DNA of 25,183 bases. Source: a virus. This document shows positions 14,078-21,218 of this stretch, in pieces. Position 1 is the stretch's first letter. Every line of letters begins with the position of its first letter. Position numbers and translations under genes: made by a program. The stretch spans positions 1-25,183 of IMG/VR virus record IMGVR_UViG_3300034061_002597. The stretch is one strand, 5' to 3'. The notes beneath the pieces are model-generated. The model had not been told where the DNA came from, ran no database searches, and saw only the letters and a program-made list of their open reading frames with translations.

Positions 14078-14844
14078 GCATCATCCGCTGGGTAGCCGCT
14101 GGAGACAACCACGGCCAATTGGTCTGCGAAGAAACGCAGGACGCGCTGGCTTCTTTCATCGGCCGCTGGAAACCCCAGCTACGCATTCATACCGGCGACT
14201 GCTTCGATTTCGGCGCCTGGAGACGCGGGGCAACCCCTGACGAGCAGGAGGAAGGCATCACCGACGACCTAAAGCACGGGAATTACTTTCTGCGCAAGGT
14301 GCTCAAGCCGACTATCTTCATGCAGGGTAACCACGACATCCGCGCCGAGGAGCAAGTCCTGTCCCGCAACGGCGACCGCCGCGACAACGCCATGCGGGCC
14401 GTGCAGTCATACACCGACACCTTGGCTGAGATCGGTTGCAAGGAGTTTCATCGATACTCGGTCAAGGGTAAGGACTCCGAAGGGGTCAACCGCTTCCGCG
14501 TCGGGAAACTCACCGGCACGCACGGCTTCAAGGCTGGCGTGGCCGCAACCCGCGAGACCGCCCGGACCCTAGGACGCCCAGGGGATGTCGTGATCCATGG
14601 ACACACCCACGACTTCTCCCTCTGCACGATTGAGCATCTTGAGGCCGCCATCGTGGGAGTCTCCGCCATGTGCTGTATGGACATCAACAAAGCCGACTAT
14701 GCGCTGCGAAGGCTAGCCACGACGAAGTGGTGCAACGGGTGGCTCCATGGGGTCATCGACGAGAAGACCGGCGACTGCAAGGTCTGGACGGCTCACCGAT
14801 TTCAAGGCAAGTTCATCTGCTCGACGGCTTACGACCTGATCTGA
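14074..14844 (+). CDS. Calcineurin-like metallophosphoesterase
   Basis: The 256-residue protein shows the metal-binding motifs of the family in order: GDNHG at 10-14, GDCFDF at 41-46, GNHD at 85-88, a GTHG at 148-151, and GHTHD at 176-180. These ligands bind two metal ions and hydrolyse phosphoester bonds. The family includes nucleases, nucleotidases and protein phosphatases, so the substrate cannot be assigned. Phage homologues often sit in replication regions, as here, just upstream of the helicase. A DNA- or nucleotide-processing role is inferred from context. The stop overlaps the next start as TGATG. Confidence 0.87.
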   Translation: MSIIRWVAAGDNHGQLVCEETQDALASFIGRWKPQLRIHTGDCFDFGAWRRGATPDEQEEGITDDLKHGNYFLRKVLKPTIFMQGNHDIRAEEQVLSRNGDRRDNAMRAVQSYTDTLAEIGCKEFHRYSVKGKDSEGVNRFRVGKLTGTHGFKAGVAATRETARTLGRPGDVVIHGHTHDFSLCTIEHLEAAIVGVSAMCCMDINKADYALRRLATTKWCNGWLHGVIDEKTGDCKVWTAHRFQGKFICSTAYDLI

Positions 14845-15305
14845 TGAAGCCTAAGGAGTACGCCGCCCTGCTGATGCGCACCCAGCCAACCGCCCAGCCT
14901 AACTTTCCTGACGACGTCCCTGATGGCTGGGTCAAGACCATCGAGGTCGTGCGTCTCCTAGGTTATAACACCCGGGCAGGCATAGCCCTGCCTCTGGCCC
15001 GCATCGTCAAGGCCGGCTACGCTGAACGGAAGACCATTTGCCGAGGTCGGTTCGTTTATCGCCTGTCGCCCAGGTTCAAGACCTGGCCCGCCGCCAAGGC
15101 CGCAGCTGAAGCCCTTGAGAAGTTCAAAGCCCCCAAGGGATGGGTCACCCTCTCCGAGTACGCCCGCAAGCACCGGCGCACCGTCCGCGGCATCCAGTAC
15201 CGCATCGACGGCACCTCCATCCCTGTCCGCATCCTCCGCAATCCGCGGAGCGTCCCTTACTACCGCCAGTCCGACCTAGACCGCGTCCTACGCAAAGCAT
15301 CTTGA
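14844..15305 (+). CDS. Putative DNA-binding protein with C-terminal HTH
   Basis: The start is placed at ATG 14844 in a TGATG overlap. The 153-residue product has an N-terminal winged-helix-like part (TIEVVRLLGYNTRAGIALPL, about 32-51). A second block follows, GWVTLSEYARKHRRTVRGIQ at about 98-117 ending in YYRQSDLDRVLRK, which resembles excisionase/MerR-type helix-turn-helix proteins. The overall charge is strongly basic. It lies directly upstream of the helicase, so replication initiation or regulation is possible. Neither is shown. Confidence 0.68.
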   Translation: MKPKEYAALLMRTQPTAQPNFPDDVPDGWVKTIEVVRLLGYNTRAGIALPLARIVKAGYAERKTICRGRFVYRLSPRFKTWPAAKAAAEALEKFKAPKGWVTLSEYARKHRRTVRGIQYRIDGTSIPVRILRNPRSVPYYRQSDLDRVLRKAS

Positions 15306-15347
15306 CCACGGGCACCCACGCCCCCAAACCCCAACCCTCTCTTCCAC

Positions 15348-16646
15348 ATGATCCCGCCGAATAACGTCGCAGCGGAACGCCACCTCCTCGGCGTCCTGCT
15401 ACGCGAAGCCCTCCCCCTTCCACCTGAACTGAAGCCATCCGACTTCTTCGAGCCCGTCCACGTTGACATTTATTCGGCCGCCCTGTCCCTAAGCGACGCC
15501 GGCATCCGGGCAGACGAGCATACCGTAAGCCAGAAGCTGCGCGAGATGAAGTCTAAGGTGGAGGCCGCAACCGTCTCGCTCCTAGTCAGTGACTCAGGCT
15601 TCGGCGAGTATCGACCAGAGCACGTCGACCTGATCACAAGCGCCGCCCTGCTACGTCAGGCAGCAGTCGCCGTTGCGAACGCCACCGACCCAGACACCCT
15701 CCTTGAACATTATGCCCGCTTATCCGAAGAGCGCAAGGGGCGTAAGGTCAAGGTCGGGCCTGCCCGCATGGACTTCGACGCCCTTATGTCTTTTAAGCGC
15801 AAGGAAGACCCGACTTGCGTCCTTGGTTCTAACCGATGGCTCTGCAAGGGTGGCTCCATGCTCATCGTCGGCCAGTCCGGCACGGGCAAGTCGTCCCTGA
15901 TGATGCAGGCCGCCGTGCTTTGGTGCATGGGCCGTGACTTCTTCGGCATCAAGCCTACTAAGCCTCTTCGTGCTGTAGTGCTTCAGGCCGAGAACGACGC
16001 GGGCGACATCTCCGAAGCATTGCAGGATGTAATTGCCGGGGCATACCTAGACAGCGACGAGAAGGCCACCCTACGCGATCACCTCGCCATCTTCCGTGAC
16101 ACCGTTTCCACAGGAACGACCTTTACCGCCGCCCTTCGTCAGCTCATCATCGACCAACGCGCCGACATCGTCTTCATCGACCCGTTGCTTTCCTTTGCGG
16201 GCATCGACGTCTCCGATCAGGAGCAGGCGTCCAAGTTCCTGCGCCATGACCTTGCGCCCATCCTCCTCGAGACAGGCGCCGTCCTCGTGGCCATGCACCA
16301 CACCGGGAAGCCCAAGGCCGCCTCCGACAAGGAAGGCCACACGGTCGCCGACCTAGCCTACGCGGGCCTCGGCTCCTCCGAGTTCACCAACTGGTTCCGC
16401 GAGGTCGCCGTCCTCTTCCGCTGCCAGGGCGAAGAGCCGATCTACAAGTTCGGCCTGACCAAGCGCCGCGGCCGTGCCGGTCTCAAGGACTCAAACGGTC
16501 AGTTCAAGCCCGAGATTAACATTCGCCATTCGGCCGACAAAGAGGTCATCCGATGGGAATATGCCCATACCCCAGCCGAGGTGTCCCAGCAGGATGCCGT
16601 TTCCAGCCCCGCCAAGGGGTCTTCTGGTCAGTCTAGCCCCTATTGA
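15348..16646 (+). CDS. Replicative helicase with DnaB-N-like domain and RecA-like ATPase
   Basis: The 432-residue protein begins with PPNNVAAERHLLGVLLRE, typical of the DnaB N-terminal domain, through about residue 110. After a linker comes a RecA-fold ATPase: GGSMLIVGQSGTGKSSLMMQ with Walker A at 175-182, VLQAENDAGD at about 211-220, Walker B ADIVFIDPL with Asp278, and LVAMHHTGKPK. The core resembles RepA/AAA_25-type helicases more than classical DnaB. It probably unwinds DNA at the phage origin, with a loading function in the N-terminal part. It is followed by a non-coding region with repeats, a candidate origin. The last codons overlap a hairpin. Confidence 0.85.
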   Translation: MIPPNNVAAERHLLGVLLREALPLPPELKPSDFFEPVHVDIYSAALSLSDAGIRADEHTVSQKLREMKSKVEAATVSLLVSDSGFGEYRPEHVDLITSAALLRQAAVAVANATDPDTLLEHYARLSEERKGRKVKVGPARMDFDALMSFKRKEDPTCVLGSNRWLCKGGSMLIVGQSGTGKSSLMMQAAVLWCMGRDFFGIKPTKPLRAVVLQAENDAGDISEALQDVIAGAYLDSDEKATLRDHLAIFRDTVSTGTTFTAALRQLIIDQRADIVFIDPLLSFAGIDVSDQEQASKFLRHDLAPILLETGAVLVAMHHTGKPKAASDKEGHTVADLAYAGLGSSEFTNWFREVAVLFRCQGEEPIYKFGLTKRRGRAGLKDSNGQFKPEINIRHSADKEVIRWEYAHTPAEVSQQDAVSSPAKGSSGQSSPY

Positions 16647-16657
16647 GGGGTAAGACC
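16618..16657. terminator. Nested stem-loop at the end of the helicase gene
   Basis: An inner stem CCCCT (16637-16641) / AGGGG (16646-16650) has a 4-base loop that contains part of the stop codon. An outer GGTCTT (16618-16623) / AAGACC (16652-16657) brackets it. A further AGGGG at 16615-16619 could pair with the same CCCCT instead. No T-run follows, so a classical intrinsic terminator is doubtful. Confidence 0.4.
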
Positions 16658-16725
16658 GCCCTAAACAATCAAAACGCCTTACAAGCCAAGCCAGACCCAT
16701 GAACCCACCCACCCGACCAGACAAG

Positions 16726-16756
16726 TTGCAAGACAACTCGCAAGACAACATAGTAT
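16726..16756 (+). promoter_or_regulatory. Weak sigma70-like promoter candidate
   Basis: TTGCAA at 16726-16731 and TAGTAT at 16751-16756 are separated by 19 bp, slightly long for a sigma70 promoter. The -10-like box overlaps the left arm of the palindrome that follows, which would suit repression. The host sigma factors are unknown, so this is tentative. Confidence 0.25.
16728..16749. repeat. Tandem direct repeat GCAAGACAAC
   Basis: GCAAGACAAC occurs at 16728-16737 and again at 16740-16749, a 12-bp period. The first copy is preceded by GTT, so GTTG...CAAC also forms a small inverted repeat. Iteron-like repeats of this kind beside a helicase gene can be initiator binding sites, but two copies are few for an origin. 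Confidence 0.6.
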
Positions 16757-16787
16757 CAGTAGGGAATATACATTCCCTACATGATAC
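16753..16787. promoter_or_regulatory. 35-bp near-perfect palindrome, candidate operator or origin element
   Basis: The arms are GTATCA (16753-16758) and TAGGGAAT (16760-16767), mirrored by ATTCCCTA (16772-16779) and TGATAC (16782-16787), with a 4-bp ATAC centre and 1- or 2-bp interruptions. All 14 paired positions match. Its size and symmetry fit a dimer- or tetramer-binding operator in front of the packaging/late gene run, or part of an origin. As RNA it would also form a strong hairpin, but no T-tract follows closely. Confidence 0.6.
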
Positions 16788-16856
16788 ACGCAGATGCCTT
16801 TGCGTCGCTTACGCTCGCTCGGCCCTGCGGTTTTTTCTGCAAGCAATTTGACCACC

Positions 16857-17219
16857 ATGAGCAATCCAAGCAGACCGAGAAAACGTAAGTTGACCGAGGC
16901 ACGGAGGAGGCACCTGATCGCGGAGAAGCAGAAGTTCGCCGAGAAATGGCTGACCGATAAGCCAGGTATGCTCAGGCGCTGCGCAGCTGGAGGCGAGGCC
17001 ACCGCAGACAAGGCTAAGGACAGAAGGCAAACGCTTGTGGATTGGCTATCCACTATGCCTCCTCGCATGACTAAGGCTCACCTAATCAAGGAGTTTCAGG
17101 CACGCATGGTCGCTAACAGAAACGTCAAGGCTCGTTCCCTCGTCGAGAAGATGAGGCTCTACGGAAAGATTAAGTACGACGAAGCCACCGGCCTTTGGAT
17201 TAACATGACCAAGGCATAA
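16857..17219 (+). CDS. Basic hypothetical protein
   Basis: The start is placed at ATG 16857; an upstream ATG at 16794 would add 21 residues of atypical sequence over the regulatory region. The 120-residue product is very basic (RPRKRKLTEARRRHLIAEKQ at about 6-25) and mostly helical, with MTKAHLIKEFQARMV and VEKMRLYGKIKYDEATGLW near the C-terminus. The latter resembles a winged-helix-like end. A DNA-binding role, perhaps at the adjacent palindrome, is suggested by charge and position only. Codon use is less GC-biased than the replication genes. Confidence 0.68.
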   Translation: MSNPSRPRKRKLTEARRRHLIAEKQKFAEKWLTDKPGMLRRCAAGGEATADKAKDRRQTLVDWLSTMPPRMTKAHLIKEFQARMVANRNVKARSLVEKMRLYGKIKYDEATGLWINMTKA

Positions 17220-17264
17220 CCTTTGCCACTTGCCCGCTGAGTAATATCCTTTCCACTAAACCTA

Positions 17265-17768
17265 GTGACCAAGGCAAGCATCAATGACCTCAGCGCTCCC
17301 GGCAAGGAGGCTAAGTCGTTTGACGCGTGGTTCTTCTCACAGCCTAAGAAACTCCAGGAGAAGATGAGGGAGAACGGCGTGCTGCCCTACCGCGAGATGT
17401 CGCAGTCTCGGCACGTCTTCCAAGTGGACGCCAATCATCCGGCATGGTCGACGCGTGACGGGGACAACCTGCGTAAGGAGAGAGAGGCGTTCATCAGTAG
17501 AGACCATGTCGGCGTCATGCTCAAAGGGTTCATCGATGCGCTGGCCGCGACCGACAGCTTCCCCTTCCGTCGTCACGTCGAGACGGTACGCTGGGCGTTG
17601 TCATTGCCCGGATGCCTGGACTCCCGCACGATCGGGAGGATGTACGGACGCTCCCACTTCTGGCTGCGTAGTCGGGCCAAGGAAATCCAACGCGCCGTGA
17701 ACTCTGACGCGTGCGGAATGTTTCCTCATGTGAATGCCAGACGCGACAAACATAAGCCTTTAAAATGA
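17265..17768 (+). CDS. Hypothetical protein upstream of HNH gene
   Basis: The 167-residue frame starts at GTG 17265, 45 bases after the previous stop. Features are a helical N-terminus (SFDAWFFSQPKKLQEKM), a central region with FPFRRHVETVRWALSLPG, and a C-terminal HTH-like segment (SRTIGRMYGRSHFWLRSRAK, about 120-139), which suggests nucleic acid binding. No enzymatic motif is seen. The stop overlaps the HNH start as ATGA, so the two are likely produced together, and a packaging or DNA-cleavage accessory role is possible. Confidence 0.68.
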   Translation: MTKASINDLSAPGKEAKSFDAWFFSQPKKLQEKMRENGVLPYREMSQSRHVFQVDANHPAWSTRDGDNLRKEREAFISRDHVGVMLKGFIDALAATDSFPFRRHVETVRWALSLPGCLDSRTIGRMYGRSHFWLRSRAKEIQRAVNSDACGMFPHVNARRDKHKPLK

Positions 17769-18367
17769 AACAAAGAGTATCTCCAGATAAGCGCTCTAAA
17801 GGGCTTCAATACTATCACGACAACGCTGATAAGTTACGTCCATTGGCCGCTGCTAGGGCCAAGGCTTACTACCACAAGAATAAGGCTAAGAAGCTAGGGC
17901 AAAACGCTTCATGGAGAGATAGGAACAAGGAAGCCCATGAATCTATGAAGAAAGCATGGAACAAGCGCCGTTTCTTTTACAACAAAGCCATGTTGCTTAA
18001 GGCGCAAAAGCGAGGCGCAGTCTGCTTCGAGACGACTCAGCAACTGGCCCGAGGCTTGATGTTCCAGTGGATTAAGCAGCGCGGTCGATGTGCCCTTACT
18101 GGCATCAAGCTAGATCGTACTGCCAACGCTGACCACATCCTGCCAGCGTGTAAGGGTGGAACGGACAACAGTAATAACTTTCAATGGCTGACGCCGGAGG
18201 CCAATCACTTCAAAGGATCGCTTACTGTGGAGGAATTGGCACATATGTGCCGCCTAGTGCTGGGAAACCTTGAAAAAAGGAATCTCTTTGACCCCCGCCC
18301 CCTTCACGCGTGGCCCGACACCACGGAGGTTTTTCGTGGGGTCACCGTGCGAAAACAGGCCGTTTAA
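17765..18367 (+). CDS. HNH endonuclease adjacent to the terminase genes
   Basis: The 200-residue protein has a basic N-terminal part (about 1-85) made of KAYYHKNKAKKLG- and KKAWNKRRFFYNK-like blocks. An HNH nuclease domain follows: RGRCALTGIKLD at about 106-117, ADHILPACKGGTDNSNNFQW at about 122-141 with Asp123-His124 and Asn138, and PEANHFKGSL with His148. A second CxxC pair is absent. HNH proteins encoded beside terminases are needed for packaging in several phages (HK97 gp74 type), but free-standing homing HNH genes look similar. Its lower GC and different codon use leave a recent insertion possible. Confidence 0.83.
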   Translation: MKQRVSPDKRSKGLQYYHDNADKLRPLAAARAKAYYHKNKAKKLGQNASWRDRNKEAHESMKKAWNKRRFFYNKAMLLKAQKRGAVCFETTQQLARGLMFQWIKQRGRCALTGIKLDRTANADHILPACKGGTDNSNNFQWLTPEANHFKGSLTVEELAHMCRLVLGNLEKRNLFDPRPLHAWPDTTEVFRGVTVRKQAV

Positions 18368-18373
18368 CAAACC

Positions 18374-18928
18374 ATGGCTCTAACCAACTCAGAACTGGGT
18401 TTGGCGCTCGGCGTCACGGCGCAACGCATCTCGGTCCTTCGACGCGAAGGTATGCCGACGGACTCCATCGACGCGGCTCGGGCGTGGCGGGAAGCCCGGG
18501 CGAACGTGCAACGTGCCGCGGCACCGAAGGCCGCACCGGCGCAGCTCGACGACGGCTCCTTGGCTGACACGATCGGCGAACATCGGACCTTGGTCAGTCG
18601 GGCCCGCGGAGTCTGGCAGGCCGCGATGGAAGGGGGCGACCCGAACCAGGGGAAGTACCAGTCGAGTTATAACGCCTCGCTCAAAACGCTGGTGGCCCTC
18701 GAGGAAGAGCAGGAGCGTCGCCTCATCCTCACGAAGGACTTCATCTCGGCGAAGGAAGCGACCGAAGCCATGCGCGACATGACCGCCGGCATCGTCAACC
18801 GACTCGACAAACTCGCCCTCGATGTGGCAGAAGGATGTAACCCCGAAAACCCGGCGAAGGCGGTGAAAGTTCTCGAGGCTTGGGTGCGCCGCGTGAAGGC
18901 AGATTTATCTACCCATGACGAAGCGTAA
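18374..18928 (+). CDS. Terminase small subunit
   Basis: The 184-residue protein begins with an HTH-like segment (NSELGLALGVTAQRISVLRR, about 5-24), as in DNA-recognition domains of terminase small subunits. A charged helical middle follows (about 60-140), then a C-terminal helix (AKAVKVLEAWVRRVKADLST) likely for oligomerisation or binding of the large subunit. Position directly before a GpA-type large subunit is the main support. It should bind the packaging start site and load the large subunit. Its end overlaps a tiny basic gene by 14 bases. Confidence 0.78.
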   Translation: MALTNSELGLALGVTAQRISVLRREGMPTDSIDAARAWREARANVQRAAAPKAAPAQLDDGSLADTIGEHRTLVSRARGVWQAAMEGGDPNQGKYQSSYNASLKTLVALEEEQERRLILTKDFISAKEATEAMRDMTAGIVNRLDKLALDVAEGCNPENPAKAVKVLEAWVRRVKADLSTHDEA

Positions 18929-19052
18929 GCCCAAGTCACGCCGTAAGCCGATGCCGAAGCCTTCGCGTCCGTTCAAGCGCAAGCCGAAGAAGTGGTCGGA
19001 GTTGTCTGACGAGCTGTATCGTCTGCTCAAGGAGGCAGGGCTGTATGAATAA
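18915..19052 (+). CDS. Tiny basic protein between the terminase genes
   Basis: This 45-residue frame from ATG 18915 to TAA 19050-19052 overlaps both the small-subunit stop and the large-subunit start. The first 27 residues are almost only Lys, Arg, Pro and Ser (KRKPKSRRKPMPKPSRPFKR). The rest is a short amphipathic helix (WSELSDELYRLLKEAGLYE). Such a basic tail could bind DNA, and the helix could dock on the terminase. It may instead be a translational coupler carrying the AAGGAGG site for the large subunit. Confidence 0.6.
   Translation: MTKRKPKSRRKPMPKPSRPFKRKPKKWSELSDELYRLLKEAGLYE
19029..19035 (+). promoter_or_regulatory. Strong Shine-Dalgarno for the terminase large subunit
   Basis: AAGGAGG ends 9 bases before the ATG at 19045. 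It is the only perfect consensus ribosome-binding site I found at a gene start in this window, where most starts have none. Confidence 0.7.
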
Positions 19053-20844
19053 GTCCGACCTGCTCCGCATCGGTCGGGATGTCCTGCGTCCGTCAGACTC
19101 GGGTGACGTCGTCGAGTGGCTGGAGTCCAACGTGCTCGCCATCCCCGACTCACCGATGCCCGGGCCGTTCAGGTCCGAAAGAACTCCGTGGGTCGCCGAA
19201 GCCCTACGCATCGCCGCCGATCCCGAGACGAAACTCCTCACCGTCCTCGCCAGCATCCAATCGGGCAAATCCCTCTTCGCCCGCCTGCTGACCTGCCACA
19301 TCATCGCCAACGCTCCCGGCCCGACGATGGTCCTTCAGGCCACGGACCCCGAGGCCAAGGACTTCGCCCTGCGCTACCTTCGCCCGGTCTGGAACAACTG
19401 CCCGCCCGTGAAGGCGCGTCTTTCGGGCGACGACCTCGACAGGTCCACGACCGCCGACTTCGACCGCATGACGCTTTACTGCCGCGGCATCTGGAACGAG
19501 GCCAACCTTCAGCGCCTATCGCTTCGATATACAATTGCAGACGAGTGCTGGATGGCACCGCCCGGACACTTGGCCGAACTGAGCGCGCGCGTGACGGCGT
19601 TCGGCTGGATGGGCAAACGCATCTTCTTATCCCAGGGCGGACGGGCTGGGCAGGAGTTCCATCAGCTGCACGAGACGACCGACCAACGTGACTGGAATAT
19701 GCGTTGCCCGAAGTGCGACCACCTTCAGCCGTGGGTCTGGGAGCAGATCAGATTCCCCGAGGACGCCAAGTCGACCGGCACATGGGACTTGCACAAGGTC
19801 AGCGTGGGCACGACCTACGAGTGCGCTGCCTGTCGGACGCATCTGCCCGACACGAACGCTTCCCGCCTAGAGGCCAACGCCAGGGGAACCTTTGTCGCCA
19901 CATCAGTAGCCGCCAACTCCGGGCATATCGGCCTGCATTGGAACAGCCTTGCGACGATGAGCTGGGGCGAGCTGGGCGTGCTGATGCTCAAGGCCAAGGA
20001 AGCCAACGACCAATACGGCGACGAAGAGCCGCGGCGCATCTTCAAGCAGAAGCGGCTGGCCATGCCCTGGAGCGAAGAGGGCGGCGAGATGGTGGCGCTG
20101 GCCGAGGCCGCCAACTACAAGATGTCCGACCCTTGGGACGCCGAAGCGGCCATCACCCCGAAGGCCCGCGTGGTCGACCAGAAGGACGCCGTGCCCGGGA
20201 GCATCCCTTTCCGCACGGCAGGCGTGGACGTTCAGCAGAAAGGTGGACAGCACTTTTGGGTCACCATTCGCCGATGGGCAAAGACAGGCCACAGCCGTCT
20301 GATGGCTTTCGCCAGAAAAGAGACATGGAATGACGTTCAAGAGTTTATCAAGGCCAATGGGGTCCATGATGCCCTCGTACTCGTGGACTCAGGAGACAAC
20401 ACGGTTGAAACGTACCGCGAGACGGCAAAGCGTAACTGGAAAACCGCTAAGGGCTCAGGCAACGAGGACTTTGCCGTAACGGACAAGTCAGGCAACACGA
20501 CCCGCCGCTTCTACTCTGAGAAACAATACATAGTTGTTCCTGGATTAAATGGGAAGCGTGCGACCCTCATCGTTCATTCAGTGACATCTGGCAAGGATTT
20601 GCTCCACGGCCTCCGGGCTAGAAAGGTGTGGTCATATGCCATTGATGCCTCACCCGATTACGTCGAGCAGCTTAACTCCGAAGTTCGCGTCAAGGACCGA
20701 CGGACAGGTAAGCCAATGTGGATACTCCCGCAGGGTAAGCGCGACAATCACAGCCTTGACTGCGAAATCCTCGCCCTTCTGGCCGCGGTCCGCTGGGGCA
20801 TCGCTGGGCGGGAAACCGCCGAAACCAACTTGACGGCTGAATGA
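19045..20844 (+). CDS. Terminase large subunit, GpA family
   Basis: The 599-residue protein is of normal length for the lambda GpA family. The ATPase part has LASIQSGKSLFAR at about 68-80 (Walker A-like SIQSGKS) and YTIADECWM at about 162-170 with the Asp166-Glu167 pair. A zinc-binding insertion has Cys221-x2-Cys224 and Cys260-x2-Cys263. The nuclease part starts at FRTAGVDVQQKGG with Asp395, continues with LVLVDSGDN (Asp448), and ends in HSLDCEILALLAAV near 575-588, typical of the RNase-H-like nuclease. It powers DNA translocation into heads and cuts the concatemer. DNA at about 20230-20720 is AT-richer (25/60 GC at 20521-20580) than the first two thirds. Confidence 0.93.
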   Translation: MNKSDLLRIGRDVLRPSDSGDVVEWLESNVLAIPDSPMPGPFRSERTPWVAEALRIAADPETKLLTVLASIQSGKSLFARLLTCHIIANAPGPTMVLQATDPEAKDFALRYLRPVWNNCPPVKARLSGDDLDRSTTADFDRMTLYCRGIWNEANLQRLSLRYTIADECWMAPPGHLAELSARVTAFGWMGKRIFLSQGGRAGQEFHQLHETTDQRDWNMRCPKCDHLQPWVWEQIRFPEDAKSTGTWDLHKVSVGTTYECAACRTHLPDTNASRLEANARGTFVATSVAANSGHIGLHWNSLATMSWGELGVLMLKAKEANDQYGDEEPRRIFKQKRLAMPWSEEGGEMVALAEAANYKMSDPWDAEAAITPKARVVDQKDAVPGSIPFRTAGVDVQQKGGQHFWVTIRRWAKTGHSRLMAFARKETWNDVQEFIKANGVHDALVLVDSGDNTVETYRETAKRNWKTAKGSGNEDFAVTDKSGNTTRRFYSEKQYIVVPGLNGKRATLIVHSVTSGKDLLHGLRARKVWSYAIDASPDYVEQLNSEVRVKDRRTGKPMWILPQGKRDNHSLDCEILALLAAVRWGIAGRETAETNLTAE

Positions 20845-20869
20845 CCCTTGGCAACCTATCTTCAAGGGT
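20844..20869. terminator. Stem-loop after the large terminase gene
   Basis: ACCCTTG (20844-20850) pairs perfectly with CAAGGGT (20863-20869) around a 12-base loop, starting at the last base of the stop codon. The same right arm plus ACG could instead pair with CGTACCC at 20920-20926. There is no T-run. Confidence 0.35.
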
Positions 20870-20957
20870 ACGGCGTTTAGTGTTGTGGGTGGAAGAGACT
20901 CATGGCGTGGGCTGGGCGTCGTACCCCCCTTTCGCCTTCCATTGCAGGCATATCTAA
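20845..20957. other. Short non-coding gap before the gpW-like gene
   Basis: The 113 bp hold two overlapping inverted repeats (20844-20869 and 20866-20926) and no supported gene. A frame crosses the region on the plus strand, but its codons are unlike the neighbours. Confidence 0.5.
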
Positions 20958-21212
20958 ATGGCCTCTGGACTCTTTATCGGACTTACGGAGTGCGAACTCC
21001 TCGACATCAAAGCCAAGGCGGTCGCCATGATCACCGAGGGAAAGACTCTCATGAGTTACAGCGACAGCGGTTCGAGTGCCAGCCGCCAGATGGTTCTACC
21101 CGCCAAAGAAATGTTGAGCGAGGCCCTGTTCGCCCTCAGCCGCCTAGACCCTGCCACCTACGGCGTCCGTCGCACGATCATCTCGACCGACTGGCAGAAC
21201 CGTCAGGACTAA
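20958..21212 (+). CDS. gpW-like head-tail joining protein
   Basis: The 84-residue protein lies exactly between the large terminase and the portal, where lambda has gpW. It shows the same plan: an N-terminal helix (ECELLDIKAKAVAMITEGKT), a short strand pair with SYSDSGSSASRQM, then a helix (AKEMLSEALFALSRLDP). gpW plugs the portal after packaging and helps tail attachment. Similarity is by eye. The C-terminal TIISTDWQNRQD is a tail with no clear motif. Confidence 0.75.
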   Translation: MASGLFIGLTECELLDIKAKAVAMITEGKTLMSYSDSGSSASRQMVLPAKEMLSEALFALSRLDPATYGVRRTIISTDWQNRQD

Positions 21213-21218
21213 CTTTCC

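Larger units (their letters stand above)
16647..16856. other. Non-coding region between replication and packaging modules
   Basis: This 210-bp interval lies between the helicase stop and the start chosen for the next gene. It is A-rich for this genome and holds a direct repeat pair (16728-16749), a 35-bp palindrome (16753-16787) and a T-run at 16831-16836. An ATG at 16794 opens the next frame, but its codons here (RRLRSLGPAV) lack support. It is a candidate operator/promoter region or replication origin. There is no other gene. Confidence 0.6.

Noticed and set aside
16800-16840. GC-rich stretch followed by TTTTTT as an intrinsic terminator
   Set aside because: I could not form a convincing stem directly before the T-run, so it is not listed as a terminator.
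16794-16856. Upstream ATG extension of the 16857 gene
   Set aside because: The extra 21 residues are Arg/Leu-rich without support and the start would lie just after the palindrome. The ATG at 16857 has the same CC-ATG context as other starts.
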